A DNA stretch of 64,000 nt from Pelagibius sp048268885 (GCA_048268885.1 JBLWUP010000001.1:310001-374000), one strand, 5' to 3'; shown: positions 7,642 through 15,404, counted from the first letter of the stretch. The notes: generated from the letters alone by a model not told the origin. A program made the numbers and translations.

Positions 7642-8467
7642 TGAGGAGTCCTTCGTTCCTTACAGGGTCTTGATGGGGGTGTTCGGGATCGGTGAAGCGC
7701 CCGGCTTGGGCCGCCAGCGCCGCCGGCATGGCGTCGCGGCGGTCGATCGGCAGGTCGTAGGTGATGGTGGCGCCATAGGCTTCCGGCGCCTGCGGGTCCC
7801 AGCGCAACTTGTCGAAGACCAGCAGCCGGGTGCCCAGCTTGAAGCCTTCCTTCAGGTCGTGGGTGACCATGAAGATCGTCATCTTCTCCTCCTCCCACAG
7901 CGAGAGGATGATCTCGTGCATACGCTGGCGGGTGCCGGGGTCGAGGGCGCCGAAGGGTTCGTCCAGCAGCAGCACCTTGGGCTTCGGGATCAGCGCCTGG
8001 GCGATGGCGAGGCGCTGCTGCATGCCGCCGGACAACGTCTTGGGATAGGCGTCGCGCGCGTGGGTCAGCCCGACCCGCTCCAGCAGGTGCGCGGCTTCCT
8101 CCATGGCGCGGCGGCGGCGGGCCCCAAACAACCGACCACAGAAGCGGCCGCAGAAGCCGGACTCCGCCAGCTCCATCGGCAGGATCACGTTCTCCATCAC
8201 CGTCAGGTGCGGGAAGACGGAATAGCGCTGGAAGACCACGCCGCGGTCGATATCCGGCTCCTTGGCGATGGGCTTCCCGTCGACCAGGATCTCGCCGCCG
8301 CTCGCCCGCTCTTCGCTCAACAGCAGGCGCAGGAAGGTCGACTTGCCGCAGCCGCTGGCGCCGACGATGGCGCAGAACTCCTGCTGCGCGACCTCCAGGT
8401 TCAGGCGCTCTAGCACCACGACGTCCCCGTAGCTGAGCGAGAGGTTGCGCACGGAGATGAGGCTCAT
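7634..8467 (-). CDS. Guanidine-type ABC transporter ATP-binding protein (nitrate/sulfonate/taurine family)
   Basis: A 277-residue ABC ATPase of the SsuB/TauB/NrtD family with Walker A GASGCGKST (residues 36-44), Q-loop region GVVFQRYSVFPHLTV, signature LSGGMQQR and Walker B VLLLDEPFGALDP. The ATG at 8467 overlaps the permease stop by 4 bp; the frame stays open much further upstream, but that extension lies over the permease gene and is not real. A 40-residue C-terminal tail after the H-loop region is typical of riboswitch-associated importers. It should power uptake of guanidine. The family alone would be annotated sulfonate/nitrate; the riboswitch and the hydrolase give the substrate. Confidence 0.88.
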   Translation of the reverse strand: MSLISVRNLSLSYGDVVVLERLNLEVAQQEFCAIVGASGCGKSTFLRLLLSEERASGGEILVDGKPIAKEPDIDRGVVFQRYSVFPHLTVMENVILPMELAESGFCGRFCGRLFGARRRRAMEEAAHLLERVGLTHARDAYPKTLSGGMQQRLAIAQALIPKPKVLLLDEPFGALDPGTRQRMHEIILSLWEEEKMTIFMVTHDLKEGFKLGTRLLVFDKLRWDPQAPEAYGATITYDLPIDRRDAMPAALAAQAGRFTDPEHPHQDPVRNEGLLNA

Positions 8468-9285
8468 AGCCCGCGCTCCCCCGGCTGCCAGTCGAAGGCG
8501 CGGTGCGACAGGCGCCGCAGCCCCCAGTCGATCAGGAAGGCGAGCAGCGTGATCCAGGCGACGTAGGGCAGGATCACGTCCATGGCGAGGTAGCGCCGCA
8601 CCAGGAAGATGCGGTAGCCGAGGCCTTCCGTGGCGGCGATGGCCTCGCTGGAGATCAGGAACAGCCACGCCGGCCCCAGCGACAGACGCAGGGCGCTGAC
8701 CAGCCGCGGCAAGGTCTGCGGCAGCACCACGCGGGTCGCGATCTGCCAGGTGGAAGCGCCGAGTGTCTGCGCCTTCACCAACTGCTCGCGCGGCAGGGTC
8801 GCGACCGACATGGAAAGGTCGCGGACCATGAAAGGCGTCACCCCGATGACGATCAGCGTCACCTTGGCCAGCTCGCCGAGACCGAAGACGATGAACAGGA
8901 TCGGCAGCACCGCCAGCGGCGGCACCATGGACAGCACGGCCACGACCGGCGCGAAGGCCGCGCGCATCAGCGGCAGCAGGCCGATGGCCACGCCGGCGAC
9001 CAGACCGATCCCGGTCGCCACCGAGAGGCCGATGGCCAGGCGCAGCAGGCTTGCGAGCGTGTCGTCCCATAGGATGTAAGTTCCCTTGCGCGGGTCCGGC
9101 TGGAAGGCGAGGCGGTCGACGGCCGCGGCGAAGCTCTCGAACGACGGCAGCAGCTTGTCGTTGGGGTTCACCGCAAGGCGGGCGTCGGAGGCCATGAGGT
9201 AGGCGGCGGCCAGGAGAATGAAGGGCAAAGCGCCGAGCAGTAACTGCCCTGCCCGTCCCGGCCGCCGATTGATCAACCTACCCAT
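8464..9285 (-). CDS. Guanidine-type ABC transporter permease (SsuC/TauC-like)
   Basis: A 273-residue membrane protein of the BPD-transporter inner-membrane family with about 6-7 hydrophobic segments. The EAA-type loop is visible as VKAQTLGASTWQIATRVVLPQTLP. It forms the inner-membrane pore of the importer whose binding protein is encoded 25 bp upstream. A 25-bp gap before it and a 4-bp overlap after it place it in the operon. Nothing unusual except the context-derived substrate. Confidence 0.88.
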   Translation of the reverse strand: MGRLINRRPGRAGQLLLGALPFILLAAAYLMASDARLAVNPNDKLLPSFESFAAAVDRLAFQPDPRKGTYILWDDTLASLLRLAIGLSVATGIGLVAGVAIGLLPLMRAAFAPVVAVLSMVPPLAVLPILFIVFGLGELAKVTLIVIGVTPFMVRDLSMSVATLPREQLVKAQTLGASTWQIATRVVLPQTLPRLVSALRLSLGPAWLFLISSEAIAATEGLGYRIFLVRRYLAMDVILPYVAWITLLAFLIDWGLRRLSHRAFDWQPGERGL

Positions 9286-9310
9286 GAGCGCTGCCGACGC
9301 CCGGCCGTCC

Positions 9311-10405
9311 TTACAGCGCGCCTTCGGCCGCCATCTTCATGAAGCCGGCATCGAAGCGCAGCTTCGTGTTGCCGGCCTCGCCCAGCTTGTCGCCGCCCGG
9401 GAAAGTCATACCGACGTAGTCAGGGCTCGGCGCGCCCTCACCCAGGATGCCGTGCTCGAAGAGGAAGTTGCGCACCACGTCCATGGTCTCGGTCAGCTTC
9501 TCGCTCATCGCGAAGTCGACGGCTTCGGCCGGCTTGTAGAACATCTTGGTGGTGGCCAGCTGGGCGTCGTAGCCGGCCAGGTCGGTGCCCGACTTCTCGC
9601 CCATGAAAGTGCGCGCCGCCTTACCTTCGTCGTCGTCCTTCATCATGATCGACATGGTCTCGTACCAGGCGCCGACCAGCGCCTTGCCGAAGTCCGGGTT
9701 GTCGGCCAGCGTCTCGGTGTTCACCACCAGCATGTCGATGATCTCGCCGGGGATGTCCTCCGAGGTGTAGAGCACCTTGGCGCCCGGCTCGGCGGCGATC
9801 TCGCTCAACAGCGGGTTCCAGGTGACCACGGCCTCGACCTCTGCGGTCTTGAAGGCGGCCACCAGGTCGGCATCGGAGGTGTTCACCACCGTCAGGTCGC
9901 GTTCGGTGATGCCCGCGCTGTCGAGCGCCCGCGCCAGCAGATAATGGGAGACCGACAGTTCGACCAGATTGACGTTCTTGCCCTTCAGGTCGGCGAGGCC
10001 CATGTCGCCCTTCACCACGACGCCGTCGTTGCCGTTGGAAAAGTCACCCAGGATCAGCGCGGTGGAATCGAGGCCGCCGCCCGCCGGGATCGACAGCGCA
10101 TCCATGTTGGTCATGACGCAGCCGTCGAAGGCGCCCGCCGTGTACTGGTTGATGGACTCGATGTAGTCGTTGATCTGCACGACCTCGATCTCGATGCCGT
10201 ACTTCTCCGCCCACTTGTCGACGATGCCCTTTTCAGCCGCATAGGCCCAAGGCATCCAGCCCACGTAGATGGACCACGCGATGCGGAAGCTCTCCTTCTT
10301 GGCCGCCAGCGCCGGCTGCGCCGCCAAGGACATGAGCGCCAGCGCCGCGACCAGGGCGCAAAGCAGGCTCTTCGTGAAAGCCTTCGAGGAAACGTAACGC
10401 AGCAT
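9311..10405 (-). CDS. Guanidine-type ABC transporter substrate-binding protein
   Basis: A 364-residue periplasmic binding protein of the NMT1/SsuA/TauA type. Residues 1-34 are a Sec signal peptide ending AAQPALA, and the mature part begins AKKESFRIAWSIYVGWMPWA. The ATG at 10405 has an AGGAGG Shine-Dalgarno 7 nt upstream. It is the first gene behind the guanidine-I riboswitch and therefore the main riboswitch output. It should bind guanidinium in the periplasm. Acidic and aromatic residues near the mature N-terminus (YVGWMPWAY) fit a cation-binding cleft, but the ligand has not been shown by the sequence itself. Confidence 0.88.
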   Translation of the reverse strand: MLRYVSSKAFTKSLLCALVAALALMSLAAQPALAAKKESFRIAWSIYVGWMPWAYAAEKGIVDKWAEKYGIEIEVVQINDYIESINQYTAGAFDGCVMTNMDALSIPAGGGLDSTALILGDFSNGNDGVVVKGDMGLADLKGKNVNLVELSVSHYLLARALDSAGITERDLTVVNTSDADLVAAFKTAEVEAVVTWNPLLSEIAAEPGAKVLYTSEDIPGEIIDMLVVNTETLADNPDFGKALVGAWYETMSIMMKDDDEGKAARTFMGEKSGTDLAGYDAQLATTKMFYKPAEAVDFAMSEKLTETMDVVRNFLFEHGILGEGAPSPDYVGMTFPGGDKLGEAGNTKLRFDAGFMKMAAEGAL

Positions 10406-10440
10406 CCCAAACCTCCTGTTCGATCTCGTTCTTGTCGATC

Positions 10441-10503
10441 AGAGGTCTCGGCCGGACCCAGAAACACCTGAAGAGGGACTCCTGAAGCTGGCCTCAGACC
10501 TCT
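10441..10503 (-). promoter_or_regulatory. Hairpin between riboswitch aptamer and start codon (possible expression platform)
   Basis: On the minus strand AGAGGTCT (10503-10496) and AGACCTCT (10448-10441) form a perfect 8-bp stem, with GGCC/GGCC pairing possible just inside. The 5' arm begins directly after the riboswitch's last conserved box. No U-run follows, so it is not a classical intrinsic terminator, and the AGGAGG site lies outside it. It may switch through Rho, alternative pairing with the aptamer 3' strand, or translation. Confidence 0.5.
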
Positions 10504-10504
10504 T

Positions 10505-10622
10505 GCAGTGATCTCCCGGGATTTTGGCCCGCCGTGTATCCGGAGCGATTGTCGGCCCCGGAGTGCATCTCTCGGACCAGACGCTGCCAACTCGCGGCAG
10601 CCGGAACCCTAGACGCCCTGCA
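10505..10622 (-). promoter_or_regulatory. Guanidine-I riboswitch (ykkC/yxkD class)
   Basis: Conserved boxes of the guanidine-I aptamer occur in the right order on the minus strand: CTAGGGTTCCGG (10612-10601), a 6-bp hairpin GCTGCC/GGCAGC, GGTCCGAGAG (10578-10569), ACACGG (10537-10532) and CCCGGGAGA (10520-10512). This class binds free guanidinium and turns on guanidine export, degradation or import genes. Here it precedes an ABC importer and GdmH, an expected target set. The short open frames that cross it are chance. A covariance-model search would fix the exact ends. Confidence 0.93.
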
Positions 10623-10634
10623 GTGCTGACAGTC

Positions 10635-10649
10635 GCAAGGGCCGTGCCA
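10635..10649 (-). promoter_or_regulatory. Sigma-54 (RpoN) promoter of the guanidine operon
   Basis: The minus strand reads CTGGCACGGCCCTTGC (from 10650). This fits the -24/-12 consensus YTGGCACGRNNNTTGC, with GG and GC exactly 10 nt apart. The predicted start, about 12 nt downstream near 10623, coincides with the 5' edge of the riboswitch. Transcription would therefore need RpoN and an enhancer-binding protein such as NtrC, linking the operon to nitrogen limitation. Confidence 0.8.
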
Positions 10650-10713
10650 GACGCGGCGAAGGGACAATTTGCGGGGGAAGTGGCGGGAATCCTGGCGGCG
10701 GAAATTCAACGCA

Positions 10714-10727
10714 GACGAACGTTCGTC
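10714..10727. promoter_or_regulatory. 14-bp perfect palindrome upstream of the sigma-54 promoter
   Basis: GACGAACGTTCGTC is a perfect palindrome about 65 bp upstream of the -24 element, a usual distance for an enhancer-binding-protein site. It does not resemble the NtrC consensus (TGCACC-N5-GGTGCA), so it may bind another regulator, for example a TetR-type repressor. The remaining upstream DNA to 10809 shows no gene. Confidence 0.45.
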
Positions 10728-10809
10728 CTAAAACGACCGTTGTCGAATGTCTAAATTTTGAGCAGTGAACGGTGAGCGCCCAATTTGCAGGCAGATTGTT
10801 TGCGGACGG

Positions 10810-11577
10810 TCAGCGCTTCTTGCCGCCACGTCCTGCCGCTGCCGCGCGCTTGCGCCGGGGCGTCGGCCCATTCGCTTTCTGGGCCGCCTTTTGGCCCGGC
10901 TTTTGGGTAACCTTGCGGTTCGCCTTCGCCCCGGGCCCGTAGCTCTTGAATTTCTCGACGACGACCGCGATCTCGTCGTCCGGCAGCACGGTCGGCTTTC
11001 CGAGGCCGCGCGCCAGGACGTACTGCTTGGCCAGGGTTTCCACCTCCCCCGCCAGCCAGAGGGCGCGCTGCAGGGTCGGCCCGGTGGCGATCACACCGTG
11101 GTTGGCGAGCAGACAGGCCGTACGGCCCTCCAGGGCCTCCAGCGCGTGCTGCGACAGCTCTTCCGTGCCGTAGGTGGCGTAGGGCGCCACCCGGATGGTC
11201 GGCCCACCGGCGGCGGCGATCATATAGTGCACCGCCGGAACCTCCTGCCCGCAGATCGCCAGCGTCGTCGCGTAGGTGCTGTGGGTATGGACGACGGCGC
11301 CGACGTCCGCCCGCGCCAGCATGATGTCCAGGTGAAAGCGCCATTCCGAGGACGGAGCGCGCTTGCCCTCGTGGCCGCCGTACTTGCCGGTCAGCGGCAT
11401 GGCGACGATGTCCGCGGGCTTCATCTCCTCGTAAGGCAGGCCCGAGGGGGTGATCAGCATGGCCCCGCCGCAGCGCGCCGAGACGTTGCCGGAGGTGCCC
11501 TGATTGATCCCCGTCGCGTTCATGGCGAGGCAGGCGTCAATGATCGCCCGGCGAAGCTTCTGTTCTTCTTTGGTCAT
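10810..11577 (-). CDS. Class II aldolase/adducin-family protein (FucA-like)
   Basis: A 255-residue zinc aldolase-fold protein. The N-terminal helix and GNVSAR motif, SSEWRFH (acidic residue), HTHSTYATTLA (two metal-binding His) and LANHGVIATG (third His) are all present, as in L-fuculose-1-phosphate and related aldolases. The last 45 residues are a Lys/Arg/Ala-rich tail (ending RGGKKR) beyond the usual 210-residue core. The substrate cannot be told. It stands alone: divergent from the pentapeptide gene and separated from the guanidine operon by about 400 bp with that operon's own promoter. The 225 bp between 11578 and 11802 should hold two divergent promoters; I see no clear operator. Confidence 0.85.
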   Translation of the reverse strand: MTKEEQKLRRAIIDACLAMNATGINQGTSGNVSARCGGAMLITPSGLPYEEMKPADIVAMPLTGKYGGHEGKRAPSSEWRFHLDIMLARADVGAVVHTHSTYATTLAICGQEVPAVHYMIAAAGGPTIRVAPYATYGTEELSQHALEALEGRTACLLANHGVIATGPTLQRALWLAGEVETLAKQYVLARGLGKPTVLPDDEIAVVVEKFKSYGPGAKANRKVTQKPGQKAAQKANGPTPRRKRAAAAGRGGKKR

Positions 11578-11802
11578 GCGCTTTCCCTAGGCCGCTCAGG
11601 GACTTGGCCGGATCCGGCGTTCGCCGCCGCACTATGCGGCGGCGGCTTTGGCTTGTCGAGTGCCGCGGAGGGACCGGCGCCACGCCCCCGCCGGAAGGGC
11701 CCGATCCCGAAAACGTGAAGCAAACCTAGCCCTAGGTCGGATGTCTGAGCCCGCCGCGCACCGCTATCCTGGTGAAAAATCCTGCACGGGAGGGAAACAA
11801 CA

Positions 11803-12570
11803 ATGGGTTCGCCTTCAAGATTCCTCTGGCTGCTGCTTTTGCCGTTCCTGCCGCTCGCCACCGCCGCCGCGGGCGAACTCGCCCGTCCTGCGGTGGAGGC
11901 GGAGCTGGCCGCCGCCAAGGAGGCGGGCCGCGGCGCCGACTTAACCGGCCGCTCGCTGGCCGGCCTGGACCTGCGCGGCCTGGACTTCTCCGGCGCAGAC
12001 CTTTCCCAAGCCGACCTTTCGGACAGCGACCTGCGCCGCGCCAAGCTGGCCGGGGCGAAGCTGGTCGGCGCCAAGCTGGCCCGCGCGCAGCTGAACCTCG
12101 CCTGGATCATGGCGGCCGACTTCTCGCAGGCCGATCTCTCCGGCGCGGTGCTGGAGACCCTGGTCGTCTCGCAAGGCATGGAGATCCGCCCGGAGGAAGC
12201 CGTGAAGCTCACCGGCGCCAATCTTAGCGGCGCCAGGATGACGGCACGCTTCCATTTCGCCGATTTGCGCGGTGCGAACCTCTCCAACCTCCACGCCTCG
12301 GCGGACATGCGCAACCAGTCCATGGGCCTGATCCGCACCGAGTTCGCCAGCGCCGACCTGACCGGCGCGAACTTTCAGGGCGCCGGCCTGGGCCGCGTCG
12401 ACTTCAAGTTCGCCAAGCTGAAAGGCGCCGACTTCCGCAACGCCGACCTCACCCACGCGGACTTCGCCGGCGCCGACCTGACCGGCGCGGACTTCACCGG
12501 CGCGATCACCGAGGGGGCGGTCTTCGACAGCGCCGTGCTGACCGGCGTGCGCGGACTGGAAATCCGCTAG
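11803..12570 (+). CDS. Exported pentapeptide-repeat protein
   Basis: A 255-residue protein with an N-terminal signal peptide (about residues 1-22, hydrophobic LLLLPFLPLATAAA). It is then largely A(D/N)LXX pentapeptides in several blocks (for example DLRGLDFSGADLSQADLS, and GADFRNADLTHADFAGADL near the C-terminus). These form a right-handed quadrilateral beta-helix. A non-repeat interruption lies around residues 105-150. The ATG at 11803 has GGAGGGAAA upstream. The role of exported members is unknown; it may act in the periplasm or outer membrane. It is followed by a strong hairpin terminator. Confidence 0.85.
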   Translation: MGSPSRFLWLLLLPFLPLATAAAGELARPAVEAELAAAKEAGRGADLTGRSLAGLDLRGLDFSGADLSQADLSDSDLRRAKLAGAKLVGAKLARAQLNLAWIMAADFSQADLSGAVLETLVVSQGMEIRPEEAVKLTGANLSGARMTARFHFADLRGANLSNLHASADMRNQSMGLIRTEFASADLTGANFQGAGLGRVDFKFAKLKGADFRNADLTHADFAGADLTGADFTGAITEGAVFDSAVLTGVRGLEIR

Positions 12571-12607
12571 ATCAATCCTCGACCAGGGGGATCTATCTTA
12601 AAAGGTT

Positions 12608-12647
12608 AGAGCAACTTGTCCGCGTCTGTCGGGACGCGGGTTGCTCT
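12608..12647 (+). terminator. Hairpin terminator between convergent genes
   Basis: AGAGCAAC/GTTGCTCT (8 bp) outside and CCGCGTC/GACGCGG (7 bp) inside form a long stem with a small internal loop. It lies 38 bp after the pentapeptide-repeat gene and 15 bp from the end of the convergent DUF983 gene, so it can serve both. No strong T-run. Confidence 0.6.
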
Positions 12648-12661
12648 AGCGGCAGTGCTTC

Positions 12662-13048
12662 TCAGTCGCGTTCGGAGCCGGGCGCGCGGGTCGCCCAGAT
12701 GACGCTGAGCAGCAGCCCCTTGGCGCGCGGCAGGATGACCAGCGTCAGGCCCAGGGCGACCAGCGGCCAGACGATCATGGCGACCCAGTCGGGCCACTGG
12801 GTCACGCGCTCGACCGACAGCATCAGCGGGACCACGATGTGCCCGACCACCAGGATGGTCAGCCAAGGCGCCGCGTCGTCGGAACGGACGTGACCCAGGG
12901 GCTCATGACAGGCCGGGCAGGCCTCGACCTGCTTCAGATAGCGGGCGAAGAGCTTGCTCTGGCCGCAGGCCGGACAAAGCCCGCGGAGCCCCCGCCACAT
13001 GGCGTCGCCGAGAGGGGGCCGGTCGCTTTCCTGCTGGTGATCGATCAC
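12662..13048 (-). CDS. DUF983 family membrane protein
   Basis: With a GTG start at 13048 the protein has 128 residues; an internal ATG at 13000 would give 112. It contains two CxxC pairs (CPACGQSKLF and CPACHEP), a zinc-ribbon-like start found throughout DUF983. Two transmembrane helices follow (about LTILVVGHIVVPLMLSVE and WVAMIVWPLVALGLTLVIL). The frame stays open upstream to 13726, but that part overlaps the opposite LOG gene and is not coding. Function of the family is unknown; in alphaproteobacteria members often sit near cytochrome oxidase or housekeeping genes. Confidence 0.8.
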   Translation of the reverse strand: MIDHQQESDRPPLGDAMWRGLRGLCPACGQSKLFARYLKQVEACPACHEPLGHVRSDDAAPWLTILVVGHIVVPLMLSVERVTQWPDWVAMIVWPLVALGLTLVILPRAKGLLLSVIWATRAPGSERD

Positions 13049-13315
13049 GTGACGCTTGGCATCCTTGGGAAAAAATGGGGGGAACGAATGGCGAGGCGCC
13101 ATCATGCCGCGTTTGGCGGGCGCTCTGCACGCCCTAATCGCCCTCACCGCAGAGGCAGGGCCGCCAAGGCTTCTCCCAGGCCGATCAACGGCTTTCCCCC
13201 CTTGGCTCGCGCCAGATGCTAAGCTGCCCCCCTGTTGCCGGCCCCCGCCAAGGGCCCGCCCCTTGTCGGAATGGCGCGGGACCGGCTGGAAGAAGCGAGA
13301 AAGTGAGCGGCAGGA

Positions 13316-14290
13316 ATGACCGAAGACCGTCCGCAGAGAGCCTCCCCCGACCTCAAAATGCCGGGGCCGGCGCCGCGCGAGCGCCATCAGCCGCTGCCGT
13401 GGCAGTCGCCCAAGTCCCAGGAGGACGACCCGGAAGCCCTGCGCCGGGTGCAGGCCCTGCTGCAAAGCCCGAGCTATCTGCCGGCGGATCAGGACGCCGA
13501 CTTCCTCAGGCGCGACGATGTCCGGGCGGCCCGGCTGGGCATGGACTACCTGAAGCCGGAGCTGACGCTGGAAGAGCACGACATCCGCCACACCATCGTC
13601 GTCTTCGGCAGCACGCGCATCGTCGAACCGGCCGCTGCGCGGCGCCGCGTCGAGGCGCTGCAGGCGGCGCTCGTGGAGAAGCCGGAGGATCCCGAGCTGC
13701 AGCGCGCGCTCCGCGCCGCCCAGCACGTCCAGGACCGCAGCCGCTACTATGAAGTCGCGCGAGAGTTCGGCCGCCTCGTCGGCCGGTCAAACGAGGAAAT
13801 CATCGACGACCACATCGCTGTCATGACCGGGGGCGGCCCCGGCATCATGGAGGCGGCGAACCGGGGCGCCTACGAGGTCGGCGCCAAGTCGATCGGCCTC
13901 AACATCACCCTGCCGCACGAACAGTACCCCAACCCCTACATCACGCCGGACCTCTGTCTCAGCTTTCACTACTTCGCCCTGCGCAAGCTGCACTTTCTGC
14001 ACCGGGCCAAGGCGCTTGTCGCCTTCCCCGGCGGATATGGCACTCTGGACGAGGTCTTCGAGACTCTGACCCTGGTCCAGACCCGTAAGATCGACCCGCT
14101 GCCCATCATCCTGGTCGGCGCGGAGTTCTGGTCGCGCGCCGTCGACTTCAATTTCCTGGTCGACGAAGGCGCCATCGACCCCGAAGACAAAGACCTCTTC
14201 TGGGTCGCCGAAACCGCGCAGGACATCTGGGACCAGATCGTCAAATGGCACCGGGTCAACGGCGAACCTCTGTTCGACGGCGCGCCTTAG
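13316..14290 (+). CDS. LOG-family (TIGR00730) Rossmann-fold nucleotide-binding protein
   Basis: A 324-residue protein with a Pro/Arg-rich, probably disordered N-terminus (1-60), then the LOG/lysine-decarboxylase-like core. That core shows VVFGSTRI, VMTGGGPGIMEAANRGA and the diagnostic PGGYGTLDEVFE motif that supplies the catalytic Glu. Members release free base from nucleoside 5'-monophosphates; plant and some bacterial homologues make active cytokinins. The longer form seen here is common in proteobacteria and its substrate is not known. The 267-bp gap before it separates it from the divergent DUF983 gene. Confidence 0.9.
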   Translation: MTEDRPQRASPDLKMPGPAPRERHQPLPWQSPKSQEDDPEALRRVQALLQSPSYLPADQDADFLRRDDVRAARLGMDYLKPELTLEEHDIRHTIVVFGSTRIVEPAAARRRVEALQAALVEKPEDPELQRALRAAQHVQDRSRYYEVAREFGRLVGRSNEEIIDDHIAVMTGGGPGIMEAANRGAYEVGAKSIGLNITLPHEQYPNPYITPDLCLSFHYFALRKLHFLHRAKALVAFPGGYGTLDEVFETLTLVQTRKIDPLPIILVGAEFWSRAVDFNFLVDEGAIDPEDKDLFWVAETAQDIWDQIVKWHRVNGEPLFDGAP

Positions 14291-14312
14291 AGCGATCGCC
14301 GGCGAGCCGGAC

Positions 14313-14340
14313 TTTCCGCGATTGCCTCGGCGGAAATTTT
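14313..14340 (+). terminator. Intrinsic terminator of the LOG-family gene
   Basis: TTTCCGC/GCGGAAA stem (7 bp, 10-nt loop) followed by TTTT, 23 bp after the stop codon. The rest of 14341-14528, between convergent genes, shows nothing recognisable. Confidence 0.55.
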
Positions 14341-14528
14341 CAGAGTTGCATCACGGGTGTAGAGAAGAGGGTCGCGTTTCTCGTCCTGAGTCGCCTCGAA
14401 CGGCTGCCCGAAAAGCTACCCCTGCTCTACATGCGCCTGACGGCCTAGCTGCCCCATTCAAATTTCATTGCTTACGCGACCGGAACCGCAGGCTCCCGGT
14501 CAATCCATCGCTGTCGGCCGATTGGCGC

Positions 14529-15227
14529 TCAGCTCGACGGGTCGTCGATCAGCGGCGAGGGCTTCGCCAGCTTGGTCAGGTCGTCGAGCTTGGTGAGGCG
14601 GATTTCGCGGCCGCTCACGTCAACGCCGTAAGGCTTCAGGGTGGCGAAAGCCCGCGACAGGTTCTCCGGCGTCATGCCGAGCAACGCCGCCAGGGTGCGC
14701 TTGTCGACCTGCAGCTGGACCACGCCGCGGCCCCCCTGCTCGGCGTGGGCGCGCAGCAGGCAGTTGGCCAGGCGTTCGACGGCGTTGCGCAGCTTGTGGT
14801 TCTTCAGCGACTTGACCACGGCGCGGTAACGGCCCGAAAGCTCGCGCACCACCGCGCGCGCAAAAACGTGATCACGGTCGAAGATGGCGCGCACGTTCTC
14901 CGCCGGCACCATGAGAATCTGAGAGTTCTCGACGGTGCGGCCCGACATGAGATACACCGCGTCGCGCAGCACGGCGGCCAGGATGAAGGTGGAAACCGGG
15001 CGCACGATCTCGATGGAGGTCTCGCGGCCATTGTTGTGCGCGAAGAGCTCCACGCTGCCCTCGACCATGATGTAGAGGAAGTCGGCCGGATCGCCCTCGG
15101 TGATGAGCTGGACCTGCGGCGGGAAGCGCTGCAGGAAGGCCGCCTGCATCAACTCATCGAAGTTGGCCTCTTCCATCTCGGCGAAGAGATCCAGTTCCCG
15201 CACCAGCGGTATGTCGCTTGACCTCAA
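14529..15227 (-). CDS. Crp/Fnr-family transcriptional regulator (Dnr/Nnr-like, no N-terminal Fe-S cysteines)
   Basis: A 232-residue regulator with a cyclic-nucleotide-binding-like beta-barrel (about 15-125), a long dimerisation helix and a C-terminal winged helix (about 165-220). The recognition helix TPENLSRAF carries the ExxSR pattern with which FNR-type proteins read TTGAT-N4-ATCAA. The cysteine cluster that holds the FNR oxygen-sensing iron-sulfur centre is absent; the only Cys is in the dimerisation/HTH linker. It is therefore more like Dnr/NnrR, which respond to nitric oxide. It is divergent from the nar genes, with two FNR-type boxes between them, one close to its own start. I infer autoregulation and control of nar. 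Confidence 0.88.
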   Translation of the reverse strand: MRSSDIPLVRELDLFAEMEEANFDELMQAAFLQRFPPQVQLITEGDPADFLYIMVEGSVELFAHNNGRETSIEIVRPVSTFILAAVLRDAVYLMSGRTVENSQILMVPAENVRAIFDRDHVFARAVVRELSGRYRAVVKSLKNHKLRNAVERLANCLLRAHAEQGGRGVVQLQVDKRTLAALLGMTPENLSRAFATLKPYGVDVSGREIRLTKLDDLTKLAKPSPLIDDPSS

Positions 15228-15277
15228 ACAGACTCTCCGACTCGCCGTCCCAAGACCGCGTCAGTTAATCTTGGGGA

Positions 15278-15291
15278 TTGATATTTATCAA
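15278..15291. promoter_or_regulatory. FNR/Dnr box, perfect (crp/fnr-proximal)
   Basis: TTGATATTTATCAA is an exact TTGAT-N4-ATCAA site, centred about 57 bp upstream of the regulator's start codon. It probably mediates autoregulation. The flanking 15295-15350 is unusually A-rich for this genome and may ease promoter opening on both sides. Confidence 0.8.
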
Positions 15292-15390
15292 GCATCAGAT
15301 TGAGAAATAATAATTACAAAACATAAAAAAGAAAAAAGAGAATACAAAAACACCACATGGCGGCTTGTTTCTCCGCTTCTATTGTATGGA

Positions 15391-15404
15391 TTGACCTGCA
15401 TCAA
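15391..15404. promoter_or_regulatory. FNR/Dnr box (nar-proximal)
   Basis: TTGACCTGCATCAA matches TTGAT-N4-ATCAA at 9 of 10 fixed positions and lies 90 bp before the narK1 start. If it sits at -41.5, the nar transcript would begin near 15439. It is the likely activation site for anaerobic or nitric-oxide-responsive expression of the nar operon. Confidence 0.75.

Noticed and set aside
7634..9070. 478-codon frame suggesting a fused permease-ATPase in the guanidine transporter
   Set aside because: The upstream part is out of frame with the true permease gene; the ATPase starts at the ATG at 8467, which overlaps the permease stop.
10494..10754. Short open frames over the guanidine leader
   Set aside because: They overlap conserved riboswitch boxes and the sigma-54 promoter; no protein features.
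12662..13726. 354-codon version of the DUF983 protein
   Set aside because: The N-terminal two thirds lie over the divergent LOG-family gene and are low-complexity; the conserved part begins near 13048.
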